Shown one piece after another: positions 1-8,149 of a DNA stretch of 64,000 nucleotides. How positions within the stretch are numbered: position 1 is the stretch's first letter; every line of letters begins with the position of its first letter. The DNA comes from Sporosarcina sp. ACRSM (GTDB taxonomy: Bacteria > Bacillota > Bacilli > Bacillales_A > Planococcaceae). The notes under the pieces are model-generated. The model was not told where the DNA came from, did not search any database, and saw nothing but the letters and a program-made list of their open reading frames with translations. The stretch lies in the NCBI RefSeq assembly GCF_022346545.1, contig NZ_JAKRNU010000011.1:87479-151478 (forward strand). Reading direction: 5' to 3'. A program made the translations under genes and the position numbers.

Positions 1-234
1 TATAAATGGGACAACATTAGCGAAACGGTCAGTGAGGGAATGAATCAAATTGTTTTTATGAAAGATGGAAAAGTCGTTTGTTATCTTTATGGCTATCCTG
101 AAAATAATAAGTTTGGCTTCTACTTCAACGGTACAGATCACACAGAGAATGCATCAATTCTACGTGTCGAAGACCATGCTATTTTTGATGTGAAGAAAAA
201 CGGGGATGTTGTTTTCTTAACGCATTATCAGTAG
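1..234 (+). CDS. Hypothetical protein, 5' end outside window
   Basis: The reading frame is open from base 1 to the TAA at 232-234, so this is the C-terminal 77 residues of a longer protein; the internal ATG at 40 has no ribosome site. The visible part is rich in Gly, Tyr and Asn with alternating hydrophobic residues, which suggests a beta-sheet fold. No motif is recognised. It precedes a DUF3885 gene, a family found among small accessory genes, so a role in an immunity or accessory locus is possible but unproven. Confidence 0.5.
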   Translation, partial: YKWDNISETVSEGMNQIVFMKDGKVVCYLYGYPENNKFGFYFNGTDHTENASILRVEDHAIFDVKKNGDVVFLTHYQ

Positions 235-420
235 AATTTGATGTCATTCATTTCAGGAACAAGGCTCCAAGCGATTCTGCCTTGCCATCAAACAGAATGA
301 AGTTAACACCAATAGGGAGGATGCCTTATTCACTTCGGCAACTTCTTTTAGAAGAAAAGGTGAACTAATGTAACTGTCAAGAATTCTGTTAATAGTTTAC
401 AAATGAAAGGGAGGATGATT

Positions 421-1086
421 ATGACTGCTAGCGTCAAACATTTTATGAAAGAACATTTTAACAACCTGATCCTAAGGCCACCTCTATTTTATTCCTGGAA
501 ATATGGCATTCGTTTTGAAATTTCCATGCCTGGGACTGAACATGAAGACAACAGCAATCTTCAACAAATCAAAGACAGAAGCACTGGAATTTTTAATCAA
601 GTCTTTCAAGATACAGATGAGGTATTGTTCATAACAGACATCTCTTGTGAAAAATACAATACCTTTTTGCGAAAAAGGCCGATAAATGTCTATCGGAAAT
701 ATGTGAAGAACAAAGACTTACTAAAGAAATTACAACATAGCGTATTGCCGCATATATTCGAGGAAGAAGACGATGGTGATTACGATGAGCTAGACACACA
801 TCGGTTCATTCTCCCCTGCACAAAAAGCGACATACGGTACCTCCAACTATTAGTAGCCATCAGCTATGAGGACTTTCCACATCCAACACAAATCTTGAGG
901 CGAAATATGGCTGCGGGGTACGATATCTATTTTGTCAATGTAACGAGGAAAATGATTTATCATCTTTATGACGACCGGGGTTGCGATGTCATCGCAGCAA
1001 ATAAAGAAGATTTACGTCCACTATATAAGGAATGCAATGAGTGGATATTGGATTATGACCGAGAACAGATTGACTTGTTGTTTTGA
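421..1086 (+). CDS. DUF3885 domain-containing protein
   Basis: This is a soluble protein of about 221 residues with no signal peptide. The N-terminal part has the PPLFYSWKYGIRFEIS block and the C-terminal part has YDDRGCDVIA followed by WILDYDR, both as in DUF3885 proteins, whose function is unknown. An in-frame ATG exists at 403, but the best ribosome site (aaagggagg, 405-414) lies inside that extension and is well placed for the ATG at 421, so I chose 421. It stands alone, followed by a terminator. DUF3885 proteins often occur singly in Bacillales accessory regions; an immunity-like role is only an inference. Confidence 0.7.
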   Translation: MTASVKHFMKEHFNNLILRPPLFYSWKYGIRFEISMPGTEHEDNSNLQQIKDRSTGIFNQVFQDTDEVLFITDISCEKYNTFLRKRPINVYRKYVKNKDLLKKLQHSVLPHIFEEEDDGDYDELDTHRFILPCTKSDIRYLQLLVAISYEDFPHPTQILRRNMAAGYDIYFVNVTRKMIYHLYDDRGCDVIAANKEDLRPLYKECNEWILDYDREQIDLLF

Positions 1087-1090
1087 ATGT

Positions 1091-1150
1091 AAGCTACCCG
1101 ATCCCAACCAATTCGGCTTGATGTTAAGGTCAGGTAGCTATTTTTCATTT
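1091..1150 (+). terminator. Rho-independent terminator after DUF3885 gene
   Basis: AGCTACC (1092-1098) pairs with GGTAGCT (1133-1139) and is followed by a T-rich stretch (atttttcattttt). The loop is long, so the structure is moderate in strength. Confidence 0.55.
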
Positions 1151-1438
1151 TTGAAAACTTAATCCTTCTACCTCTAAAGCAGCCCTCAGTTTGGGCAAAG
1201 AAGCAGGTCCCATGCCATGAAATGTCAAAATCTCTTTTTCACTATAGTTGGAGAGTTGTTCCAAAGAAGTGATTCCATTACTCTCCAACGCGCGTCGAGC
1301 TGGTGCCGAAAGAGTTGAAAGAAACCCGCTTTCAGGTTTCCGTTCTTGCTCGCAAATCGGGCATGTCGGGCAATCACTGCTCTTCTCATATTCATGCCCA
1401 TTGTCGCAAACCCTTAATGTTTTCTCTGATTTCGCCAT
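1145..1438 (-). CDS. Zinc-ribbon plus helix-hairpin-helix protein (RNA polymerase alpha-CTD-like)
   Basis: This is a 97-residue protein. Residues 8-30 carry Cys11, Cys23, Cys26 and Cys29 in a CxxCxxC arrangement, a likely zinc knuckle. Residues 40-95 resemble the C-terminal domain of RNA polymerase alpha: LSAPARRALESNGITSLEQL, then a GMGPASLPKLR helix-hairpin-helix. In alpha this domain binds DNA minor grooves and activators; here it is free-standing. A ribosome site (aaaggagaaagggg) precedes ATG 1438. It lies 25 bases downstream of the RNase H-like gene on the same strand, so both are probably co-transcribed. A nucleic-acid-binding role is likely; the target is unknown. Confidence 0.75.
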   Translation of the reverse strand: MAKSEKTLRVCDNGHEYEKSSDCPTCPICEQERKPESGFLSTLSAPARRALESNGITSLEQLSNYSEKEILTFHGMGPASLPKLRAALEVEGLSFQK

Positions 1439-1463
1439 GCTGTAATCCCCTTTCTCCTTTCAA

Positions 1464-2117
1464 TTATCGTTCAATCGTCGCGGTAATTTCAATGCCCTTC
1501 AATGCCTGCGTAGCGAGCCGATCCGCTTCTGTATTCGCTTTTCTCGACACGAGCTCATATTCCGGATCAATGCCCAGCGCTTTCATTTTTGCTTCGATTC
1601 GGTCTGCCCAGTTGGATAATGTCTGTTCAATGACCGGCCATTCTTCGCTCAGATGATGAATGACGACTCGAGAATCACCGAAAAACTTGACCGGCAAATG
1701 ATGGGCTTCCAATAATTCAAGCTCTTGCAAGCATAGATGGAGCGCCGCGTATTCCGCTTCGTTATTTGACGTGAGCCCCGTGACCGATGCGTTCCGTCTC
1801 AACCTATATGATTTTCCGCTCTGGTCATAATGGATAACGCATCCTAAGCCCGCTGCCTTTGTCGTCTGATCAAAACCGCCATCAAAATATACCGTAATAT
1901 TATGCGGCTCCGTTTCAATACCTTTCAAATAACTTTTCAGTTCTTTAACCGTCCACGAACTGTCAAACCGATCGATGAACTGCATATTTTTTGCACGACC
2001 GGTCTTCTCCAAATCTTCGGCGATCACTAATGCTTGTGCCGCTGCCATTTCTTCCGATCGAAACGTAGTCTCCACACCCTTCGGTGATCTGTATATCCAT
2101 TCAATTAATACATTCAT
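1464..2117 (-). CDS. RNase H-like (reverse-transcriptase-like) protein
   Basis: This 217-residue protein has a C-terminal RNase HI domain: the DGGFD strand with the first catalytic Asp, a NNEAEYAALHLCL helix with the catalytic Glu, GDSRVV with the next Asp, and the final NTEADRLAT segment with the last Asp. The N-terminal 70 residues form a Bacillus-type extension seen in YpeP-like proteins. RNase HI enzymes cut RNA in RNA-DNA hybrids. The frame continues 42 codons upstream, but GGAGG lies at good distance from the ATG at 2117, so that start is preferred. It is followed by the zinc-ribbon gene. Confidence 0.8.
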   Translation of the reverse strand: MNVLIEWIYRSPKGVETTFRSEEMAAAQALVIAEDLEKTGRAKNMQFIDRFDSSWTVKELKSYLKGIETEPHNITVYFDGGFDQTTKAAGLGCVIHYDQSGKSYRLRRNASVTGLTSNNEAEYAALHLCLQELELLEAHHLPVKFFGDSRVVIHHLSEEWPVIEQTLSNWADRIEAKMKALGIDPEYELVSRKANTEADRLATQALKGIEITATIER

Positions 2118-2327
2118 CGCAATTCCTCCATCACTGTCAGTCTTTATATTTATTCCCCTTCTTTTCAAAAATGCATCCTTTTCATTTATCGTATTTATAA
2201 TTTCCCGAGTTCGCCCCATTTCTCCAAGACAAAACGTCTGCAATAATGTTTGAAAACGCCTTGTTCGGGAACTTAATACGGATGAGGCATTTTTATATTC
2301 CCACTCGTCTGACTCTTTGTATAGACA

Positions 2328-2355
2328 TTGACAATTATAGGTGAAAGCGTATACT
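2328..2355 (+). promoter_or_regulatory. SigA-type promoter of the nucleoside operon
   Basis: TTGACA (2328-2333) and TATACT (2350-2355) are separated by 16 bases. The transcript would have a leader of about 155 bases before nupC. A weaker CcpA-like sequence (TGAAAGCGTATACT, two mismatches) overlaps the -10 element. Confidence 0.65.
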
Positions 2356-2489
2356 GAAACATGTGTTTTAAAAAGAAAACTATTGTCAAAAAATAAAGAA
2401 AGTTCATCTGTACTTTGTTCTAGGAGGCTCCCCTATCGAAAAGATTTTTTTATAACTCGACCGTCTAAAATTCGGTAACCCGTAAAGAA

Positions 2490-2503
2490 TGTAAGCGCTG
2501 ACG
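2490..2503 (+). promoter_or_regulatory. Catabolite-responsive element (CcpA site)
   Basis: TGTAAGCGCTGACG matches the cre consensus TGWAANCGNTNWCA at all but the last position. It lies in the leader, 16 bases before the nupC start, where bound CcpA could block elongation. This fits carbon-catabolite repression of nucleoside use. Confidence 0.65.
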
Positions 2504-2519
2504 AAAAAGGAGGATTCAC

Positions 2520-3701
2520 TTGAACATTCTTTTCTTACTCACTGGAGTCTTGCTCGTATTTGGTATTGCCTTTCTAGTTAGTAATGATCGTAAAAAAATA
2601 AAATATAAACGTATTTTGCTCATGTTAGCAATCCAAATTGTATTAGTGTTTCTCATGATGAACACGAATATCGGCCTCATTGCGATTACCAAAATAGGTG
2701 TATTTTTTGAAAACCTAATGGCGATTGCAGATGCAGGTATTCAATTTGTTTTTGGTGGTATGGTCAATGAAGGGGCTACAACGTTTTTCTTTGTAGCACT
2801 ATTACCATTGGTGTTCATGGCCGTGTTGATCGGTATTTTGAATTACATTAAAGTATTGCCATTCATCATCAAATATTTAGGTTTGTTTTTAAGCAAAATT
2901 ACAGGAATGGGTAAACTGGAGAGCTATTTTGCCGTTTCCACGTCTGTCCTTGGACAACCTGAAGTATTCTTAACGATCACTAAACAGATTCCACTATTAA
3001 CGCAAAAAAGACTATATACCATTTGTACGTCCGCGATGAGCGCTATCAGTATGGCGATGGCTGGAGCTTATATGACGATGCTGGAGCCGAAATTTGTCGT
3101 GACAGCTGTTGTGCTCAATATCTTCAGTGCGCTGATTGTTGCGAACATTATTAACCCGTATGATCTAGACGAAAAAGAAGACCTCATGCAAATTGAAGAA
3201 ACGAAACGAGTTCCTTTCTTCCAAATGATTGGCGATAGCGTCATGGATGGCTTTAAAGTTGTCATCGTCGTTGCCGCGATGCTCTTAGGATTTATCGCCT
3301 TAATGGAATTGGTGAATGTGATGTTCGAAGGAATCTTCCAAATTTCCTTCCAGACAATGATCGGCTATATTTTTGCACCGATCGCCTTCCTCATGGGGGT
3401 TCCTTGGGGAGAAGCAGTACAAGCAGGGGGTATTATGGCGACCAAACTCATTACGAATGAATTCGTAGCGATGTTGAATTTCGGTGAGATTTCTTCGAAT
3501 CTTTCCGACAAAACGATTGCCATCGTATCCGTCTACCTCGTGAGCTTCGCGAACTTTGGAACGGTGGGCATCGTTTCAGGTTCCATCAAATCGATCAGTG
3601 AAAAACAAGGAAATTATGTTTCAAAATTCGCGTTAAAACTGTTATTGGGAGCGACACTCGCTTCCGTCATTTCAGGAACCATGATTGGACTCATTATGTA
3701 A
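2520..3701 (+). CDS. nupC: Concentrative nucleoside transporter (NupC/CNT family)
   Basis: This is a polytopic membrane protein of 393 residues, the normal length of bacterial NupC. It has an N-terminal short helix pair, a gate domain and the family block GQPEVFLTI near residue 150, with GTVGIVSGSI near residue 350. CNT proteins import nucleosides with protons or sodium ions. The start is TTG at 2520, preceded by AAAGGAGG. It is the first gene of nupC-iunH-rbsK; the product would bring in nucleosides for the hydrolase encoded 12 bases downstream. The promoter and a CcpA site lie upstream. Purine or pyrimidine preference cannot be read from the sequence. Confidence 0.9.
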   Translation: MNILFLLTGVLLVFGIAFLVSNDRKKIKYKRILLMLAIQIVLVFLMMNTNIGLIAITKIGVFFENLMAIADAGIQFVFGGMVNEGATTFFFVALLPLVFMAVLIGILNYIKVLPFIIKYLGLFLSKITGMGKLESYFAVSTSVLGQPEVFLTITKQIPLLTQKRLYTICTSAMSAISMAMAGAYMTMLEPKFVVTAVVLNIFSALIVANIINPYDLDEKEDLMQIEETKRVPFFQMIGDSVMDGFKVVIVVAAMLLGFIALMELVNVMFEGIFQISFQTMIGYIFAPIAFLMGVPWGEAVQAGGIMATKLITNEFVAMLNFGEISSNLSDKTIAIVSVYLVSFANFGTVGIVSGSIKSISEKQGNYVSKFALKLLLGATLASVISGTMIGLIM

Positions 3702-3713
3702 GGGGGAAGTACG

Positions 3714-4649
3714 ATGACTACAAGAAAAATTATTATGGATTGTGATCCAGGACATGATGACGCGATTGCGATCATTTTAGCAGCAGCGCAGCCTGAATTG
3801 GATATTTTAGCAATAACAACCGTATCTGGCAATGCCGAAATTGAAAAAACAACGGATAATGCATTAAAAATTTGTGACTTGGTTTCTTTAACGGACGTCA
3901 TCGTCTCTAAAGGGGCAAGCGAGCCATTGGTCCGATTACGTGAAACGGCGCCGGGCATCCACGGAGATTCAGGTTTGGATGGTCCGGAACTGCCAGCACC
4001 ATCCCGCAGCTGGAGTGAGGAACACGGGGCGGATACGATCATCCGATTGGTCAAAGAATCAAACGAACCTGTGACGATTCTTCCGACTGGACCGTTGACA
4101 AACGTTGCATTGGCGCTTACAAAGGCACCAGAAATTAAAGAAAACATCGAAGAAATCGTCCTGATGGGTGGCGGCACATTCGGTAACTGGACACCGTCTG
4201 CCGAGTTTAATATTTGGGCGGATCCGGAAGCGGCGAGAAAAGTGTTCGAAAGCGGCATTCCGACTGTCGTAATGGGACTTGATATTACACACCAAGCGTT
4301 GGCGACAAAAGAAGTGATCGAGCAAGTGAATCAAATCGACAATCGTGTCGCGAACATCGTCGGTGAACTATTGGTCTTCTTTGCATCGACTTATAAAGAA
4401 ATGTTCGATTTTGACGGCGCACCGGTCCACGATGTCCTCACTGTTGCCTATTTGGTCGCACCGGAATTATTTACGATGAAGGATGTCAACATTGCCGTGG
4501 AAACGAAAGGCGAATTTACTGCGGGAACGACGTTAGTGGACCTGCACGGAGTCACAGGCAGAGAAGTGAATGCGAAGTTCGGTGTGGAACTTGATGTAGA
4601 TGGTTTTTGGAAATTGATGATCGAGGCGCTTAAGAAGTACTCAAATTAA
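3714..4649 (+). CDS. Inosine/uridine-type nucleoside hydrolase
   Basis: This 311-residue cytosolic enzyme splits ribonucleosides into base and ribose. Residues 9-16 are DCDPGHDD, the calcium- and ribose-binding aspartate cluster of the IunH family. A second conserved aspartate lies in VHDVLT near residue 242, and AEFNIWADPEAA is typical of the family. The ribosome site gggggaag precedes ATG 3714. Its place between a nucleoside transporter and ribokinase gives a clear pathway: import, hydrolysis to free base and ribose, then phosphorylation of ribose. Base specificity is not determined. Confidence 0.92.
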   Translation: MTTRKIIMDCDPGHDDAIAIILAAAQPELDILAITTVSGNAEIEKTTDNALKICDLVSLTDVIVSKGASEPLVRLRETAPGIHGDSGLDGPELPAPSRSWSEEHGADTIIRLVKESNEPVTILPTGPLTNVALALTKAPEIKENIEEIVLMGGGTFGNWTPSAEFNIWADPEAARKVFESGIPTVVMGLDITHQALATKEVIEQVNQIDNRVANIVGELLVFFASTYKEMFDFDGAPVHDVLTVAYLVAPELFTMKDVNIAVETKGEFTAGTTLVDLHGVTGREVNAKFGVELDVDGFWKLMIEALKKYSN

Positions 4650-4683
4650 GGGCGTTCGTATACCCTTTAAGTGAGGTGAAAAT

Positions 4684-5565
4684 ATGATTACCGTAATCGG
4701 AAGCATTAATATGGATTTGGTCGTGGAAACGGACTATGTACCTGAAAAAGGGGAAACGACGTTAGGCAAGACTTTTTCAACATTTTTTGGCGGAAAAGGG
4801 GCAAACCAAGTTGTCTCCATCGCACGTTTAGGAAAGGCAGCGCAAATGATTGGTGCTTGTGGTACCGATCAGTACGGTGAAATGGCATTAGCCTCCTTAC
4901 AACAAGAAAACGTGAAAACGGATCATGTCTTTGCAATCCCTGACGAATCGACAGGCATCGCTTCCATCATTGTTTCAGAGGCCGATAACCGGATTATCGT
5001 CGTTCCCGGTGCAAATAACCGCCTAACACCTGATCATATCGAACAAGTGAAACAGGAGATCATCGGCAGTGAACTCGTCGTCATCCAGCTGGAAATACCG
5101 ACGGAGACCGTCCAGGCAGCGCTAGAAATTTGTCAGGAACATCAGATCCCTGTCGTCTTAAATCCGGCACCTGTCGATCATTTCCAACAGGAGTTCATCG
5201 ATTTAGCCACTTATTTGACGCCGAATGAATCGGAATGTAGACAAATCTTCGGTGAGAATATTGAAAAAGCATTGGAACAATATCCAAATAAATTAATTAT
5301 TACATTAGGTGATAAAGGTGCTCGTTTCTTTGATGGAGAACAGCATCATTTCATCCAAGGATTCCAAACGACACCGGTCGATACAACCGGTGCCGGCGAT
5401 ACATTTAACGGCAGCTTCGCCGTTGCTGTTGCGGAGGGAAAGAGAATAGAAGAGGCGATAAAGTTTGCCAATGCAAGTGCATCCCTCTCCGTGGAGAAAA
5501 AAGGAGCCCAGAATGGCATGCCTTCGTTGGAATCTGTATTGGAACGTTTGAGTTTAGAACAATAA
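4684..5565 (+). CDS. rbsK: Ribokinase
   Basis: This is a PfkB-family sugar kinase of 293 residues. It has the N-terminal GSINMDL strand, the GGKGANQ motif (residues 36-42) and the second PfkB signature TTGAGDTFNGSFA near residues 235-247, with the catalytic Asp in GAGD. It phosphorylates ribose at O5 and so sends nucleoside-derived ribose to the pentose phosphate pathway. AAGTGAGGTG precedes the ATG. It is the last gene of the nucleoside operon, followed by a strong terminator. No ribose ABC transporter is nearby, which supports nucleosides as the ribose source. Confidence 0.92.
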   Translation: MITVIGSINMDLVVETDYVPEKGETTLGKTFSTFFGGKGANQVVSIARLGKAAQMIGACGTDQYGEMALASLQQENVKTDHVFAIPDESTGIASIIVSEADNRIIVVPGANNRLTPDHIEQVKQEIIGSELVVIQLEIPTETVQAALEICQEHQIPVVLNPAPVDHFQQEFIDLATYLTPNESECRQIFGENIEKALEQYPNKLIITLGDKGARFFDGEQHHFIQGFQTTPVDTTGAGDTFNGSFAVAVAEGKRIEEAIKFANASASLSVEKKGAQNGMPSLESVLERLSLEQ

Positions 5566-5571
5566 ATCGAA

Positions 5572-5620
5572 GGCGCTAACTTCCAATCTTGTTTAGATTT
5601 GGAAGTTGGCGCCTATTTCA
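5572..5620. terminator. Bidirectional terminator between rbsK and dinB-like gene
   Basis: GGCGCTAACTTCCAA pairs with TTGGAAGTTGGCGCC (to 5613) with a short loop, followed by a T-rich tail. It lies between convergent genes and can serve both. Confidence 0.8.
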
Positions 5621-6094
5621 TTAACCTTGCATTTCTTTTGTCGGACCCATGATAGGTGGGACAGTTAACCCCGCCTGGCGAAGGAGAACAGTCATTTGTC
5701 CACGATGATGTGTTTCGTGGCTGATAAGCATGCTTAATAATTTCCCGCGTTTAGTTGGACCTGTGAAACCGGTAACTTCCCCGAGTAGGTCTTCATCAGT
5801 CAGTTTCGTTGCTTCTTCCTTAATCGCTTGAGCGAGTGTTTCATACCTCTCAACAATTTCTTGCGCACTTGTTGGTTGAGGATCCTGTTGACCAGGCCCT
5901 TGAACTTGAAAACCAGCAAAATGGCCGAAAGCCCCCGCTGCGCCAACCAAATGCCACGACAACCAGCCAAGCGAGCTATGACCTTCTACAATTGCCTGAC
6001 CAAGTTTTTCATCTGTCATCGCTTTCATCACGTTAGCAGTTCCTTCAGACGACACTGTCCAATCCTCTAAAAAGTCTTCTACTTTACGATACAT
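5621..6094 (-). CDS. DinB-family protein
   Basis: This 157-residue four-helix protein belongs to the DinB/YfiT-like superfamily, putative metal-dependent thiol transferases. Likely metal ligands are a His in WLSWHLVGA and the two His of ISHETHHRGQ, the typical C-terminal motif. A TTG start two codons upstream (6100) is possible, but it lies only 3 bases from the AAGGAG site; ATG at 6094 has better spacing. The gene stands alone on the reverse strand. The substrate is unknown; relatives use bacillithiol or mycothiol. Confidence 0.8.
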   Translation of the reverse strand: MYRKVEDFLEDWTVSSEGTANVMKAMTDEKLGQAIVEGHSSLGWLSWHLVGAAGAFGHFAGFQVQGPGQQDPQPTSAQEIVERYETLAQAIKEEATKLTDEDLLGEVTGFTGPTKRGKLLSMLISHETHHRGQMTVLLRQAGLTVPPIMGPTKEMQG

Positions 6095-6264
6095 ACCCAA
6101 TCACTCCTTAGTAGTGTTTCCTCACAATTGTAGTGATCAGCGTTTTCCTTGTCCAATTTACTGACTGTTCACGTTTAATCATCCAGATAAAATACGTATT
6201 AATCTTCATGAAAGATGCGAGGCACATTGGTGTTTGTATTTTGCATCTTTTGTAACTACACATA

Positions 6265-6687
6265 TTACTGTTGCTCCGCATACTTTTTAAAATTGTTTAA
6301 AATCGCTTGCCAGCCTTCTTGTTGCATATCAATCGGATTCGTTGTTTCGGGTTCAAATATTTCGATCACCTTCGTATCATTTCCTTGGGGAATAAAGGAG
6401 ATTTCAACCTTTCTTCCATCTTCTAAGGTATAAGAAATGAAATCGTGAACACGCACTTCGTCATAGATGCCGCCAAAGTCAAAACCGAAGCTTCCATCTT
6501 TCGCTTCCATCCTGGTAACAAACTTTCCGCCAGTTCTTAAATCATTTTCAGCGTATGGCGTATGCCAATCATCAGAGGCATTGCTCCACTTCGTAATATG
6601 TTCGGGCACTGTCCAAAATCCCCATACATTCTCCACTGTGGCATGCACAATCGTTTCAACTGTTATTCCCGAATGATTCGCATCCAT
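6265..6687 (-). CDS. SRPBCC (AHSA1-like) domain protein
   Basis: This 140-residue protein is a complete START/Bet v 1-like fold of the AHSA1 group: the N-terminal ETIVHATVENVWGFWTVPEHI strand and helix, a central beta-sheet with GGKFVTRMEAKDGS, and a final long helix GWQAILNNFKKYAEQ. Members bind hydrophobic ligands in a cavity. AAAGGAGCTG precedes ATG 6687. No partner gene is seen. Function beyond the fold cannot be assigned. Confidence 0.8.
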   Translation of the reverse strand: MDANHSGITVETIVHATVENVWGFWTVPEHITKWSNASDDWHTPYAENDLRTGGKFVTRMEAKDGSFGFDFGGIYDEVRVHDFISYTLEDGRKVEISFIPQGNDTKVIEIFEPETTNPIDMQQEGWQAILNNFKKYAEQQ

Positions 6688-6899
6688 CTTTTCAGCTCCT
6701 TTTTTTCGAAGTTATTCTTTTTATAATTCGTCATCTCTAACAGCTATACCTTTTCTAGTTTATCCGAAAACAAGCGACTAAAAACAAACGGCGAGAACCA
6801 AGTTTAGGCATGATTTACCATCGTATTAGACCCCATTATCTTTCATACGCCAATTTTCGACATTTTTCTAATTCAAACAACATTTTTTCTCGGTACTGA

Positions 6900-6928
6900 T
6901 TGACGAAGCCACTCAGATGCAGTATAGT
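6900..6928 (+). promoter_or_regulatory. SigA-type promoter of the methionine operon
   Basis: TTGACG (6900-6905), a 17-base spacer and TATAGT (6923-6928) lie about 30 bases before the S-box P1 stem, a position that would start the transcript just upstream of the riboswitch. Confidence 0.65.
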
Positions 6929-6960
6929 ATTTCACAACAGTATTATTGACATAACATATA

Positions 6961-7078
6961 TCTCTCATGAAGAGAAGCTGAGGGACTGGCCCATTGAAGC
7001 TCGGCAACCAACCATACTATCGAGTGTGGAAAGGTGCTAAATCCTGCAAAACAAAATTGTTTTGAAAAATGAGAGAGG
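6961..7078 (+). ncRNA. SAM-I (S-box) riboswitch aptamer
   Basis: The S-box core is present: GAAGAGAAGCTGAGGGACTGGCCC, split here only by description, then GAAGCTCGGCAACC, a variable stem and AAGGTGCTAAATCC. P1 is formed by TCTCTCAT (6961-6968) and ATGAGAGA (7069-7076). The 3' strand of P1 (to 7078) can pair instead with CCTCTCAT of the downstream terminator, giving the usual antiterminator. High S-adenosylmethionine should therefore stop transcription before metQ. Confidence 0.95.
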
Positions 7079-7105
7079 ACGTCTGCGTTTATTACAATGC
7101 TTATG

Positions 7106-7131
7106 AACCTCTCATTTCGAGAGGTTTTTTT
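7106..7131 (+). terminator. S-box expression-platform terminator
   Basis: AACCTCTC and GAGAGGTT form a tight hairpin with loop atttc, followed by seven T. The left arm competes with the riboswitch P1 strand at 7069-7078. Confidence 0.9.
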
Positions 7132-7219
7132 ATTATTTTCTACTAAGTTGTCGGTAATCCACTGTTCAAGCTTTTTAGTTTACCAAGCATCAAGAAAAAC
7201 AATAGATTGGAGAAGTGTT

Positions 7220-8044
7220 ATGAAAAAGTTACTATTTACAGCATTACTCATTTTAGTTTTAACAGCACTTGCTGCATGCGGTGGCAAGGACAAGTCCGAA
7301 GAAGCAACAGAAAGTTTATTAAGTGATGGAGTTCTAACCGTTGGTGTCACTGCTGGTCCACACGAAGAAATCGTTGAAAAAGTGAAAGAACTGGCGGCAA
7401 AAGATGGTCTTGAAATTAAAATACAACCATTTTCTGATTACGTAATGCCAAACGTTGCGTTAGCCGAGAGTGAGATTGATATGAATATCTTCCAAACGAT
7501 TCCTTTCTTTGAACAAATGAAAAAAGACCGGAACTTGGATCTCGTTTCTGTAGGTGAAACAGTCACTTTCCCAATGGGTATTTACTCTAACGAAGTAAAA
7601 GATGTAAGCGAACTGCCTGAAGGTGCGAAAATCGGCTTACCGAACGATCCGACTCAAGGTGGACGCGCACTGATGCTCTTTGAAAGTGCGGGCATGATTA
7701 CAATCGAAGAAGGTCTAGATTCCAATGCGACGGTCAATGATATCGTCGACAACCCAAAACAATTCCAATTTATTGAATTGGATGCGGCACAAATCCCTCG
7801 TCAATTGATCGAACTTGACGCGGCAGCCATCAACACGAACTTCGCCATCGATGCGGGTCTATCGCCAGCGGAAGATTCCATTTTCATCGAGCCGAAAGAT
7901 TCTCCGTTCGTCAACATTATCGCTGTCAGAGCCGAATCAAAAGATGATGAAGTGATTCAGCAATTTGTCGATTTATATCGTTCTGAAGAAGTGAAACAAT
8001 TTATCGAAGAACGATTTGATGGATCTCTCATTCCTTCTTGGTAA
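7220..8044 (+). CDS. metQ: Methionine ABC transporter substrate-binding lipoprotein
   Basis: This 274-residue NlpA/MetQ lipoprotein begins with a signal peptide and the lipobox LAAC (cleavage before Cys near residue 21). The mature part has VGVTAGPHEEI, SDYVMPNVALAESEIDMN and FQTIPFF, all typical of MetQ. It binds methionine at the cell surface and passes it to MetP. An open frame reaches back to 7097 through the riboswitch terminator, but ATG 7220 with TTGGAGAAG before it is the proper start. It is controlled by the S-box leader. Here metQ comes first in the operon, unlike the common metN-metP-metQ order. Confidence 0.93.
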   Translation: MKKLLFTALLILVLTALAACGGKDKSEEATESLLSDGVLTVGVTAGPHEEIVEKVKELAAKDGLEIKIQPFSDYVMPNVALAESEIDMNIFQTIPFFEQMKKDRNLDLVSVGETVTFPMGIYSNEVKDVSELPEGAKIGLPNDPTQGGRALMLFESAGMITIEEGLDSNATVNDIVDNPKQFQFIELDAAQIPRQLIELDAAAINTNFAIDAGLSPAEDSIFIEPKDSPFVNIIAVRAESKDDEVIQQFVDLYRSEEVKQFIEERFDGSLIPSW

Positions 8045-8102
8045 TGAAAACGAATGTTTGAAATTCCATCATTCCAAACTGGAATGAATAATTAGTTCAG
8101 GG

Positions 8103-8131
8103 AACGTTACCGCTCAAGGTAACGTTTTCTT
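8103..8131 (+). terminator. Intra-operon hairpin between metQ and metN
   Basis: AACGTTACC (8103-8111) and GGTAACGTT (8118-8126) form a perfect 9-bp stem with a 6-base loop and a short tail (ttctttc). It may act as a partial terminator, making more metQ than metNP mRNA, or stabilise the metQ 3' end. Confidence 0.5.
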
Positions 8132-8149
8132 TCAAAAGGAGATTAAACA

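Noticed and set aside
297..368. 23-codon frame between the first two genes (ends RQLLLEEKVN)
   Set aside because: No ribosome site; might be the end of a decayed gene but nothing supports expression.
3614..4258. 214-codon minus-strand frame over nupC and iunH
   Set aside because: Antisense shadow of two well-supported genes.
7097..7219. N-terminal extension of metQ starting in the riboswitch terminator
   Set aside because: It crosses the S-box terminator, has no ribosome site, and places residues before a normal lipoprotein signal peptide.
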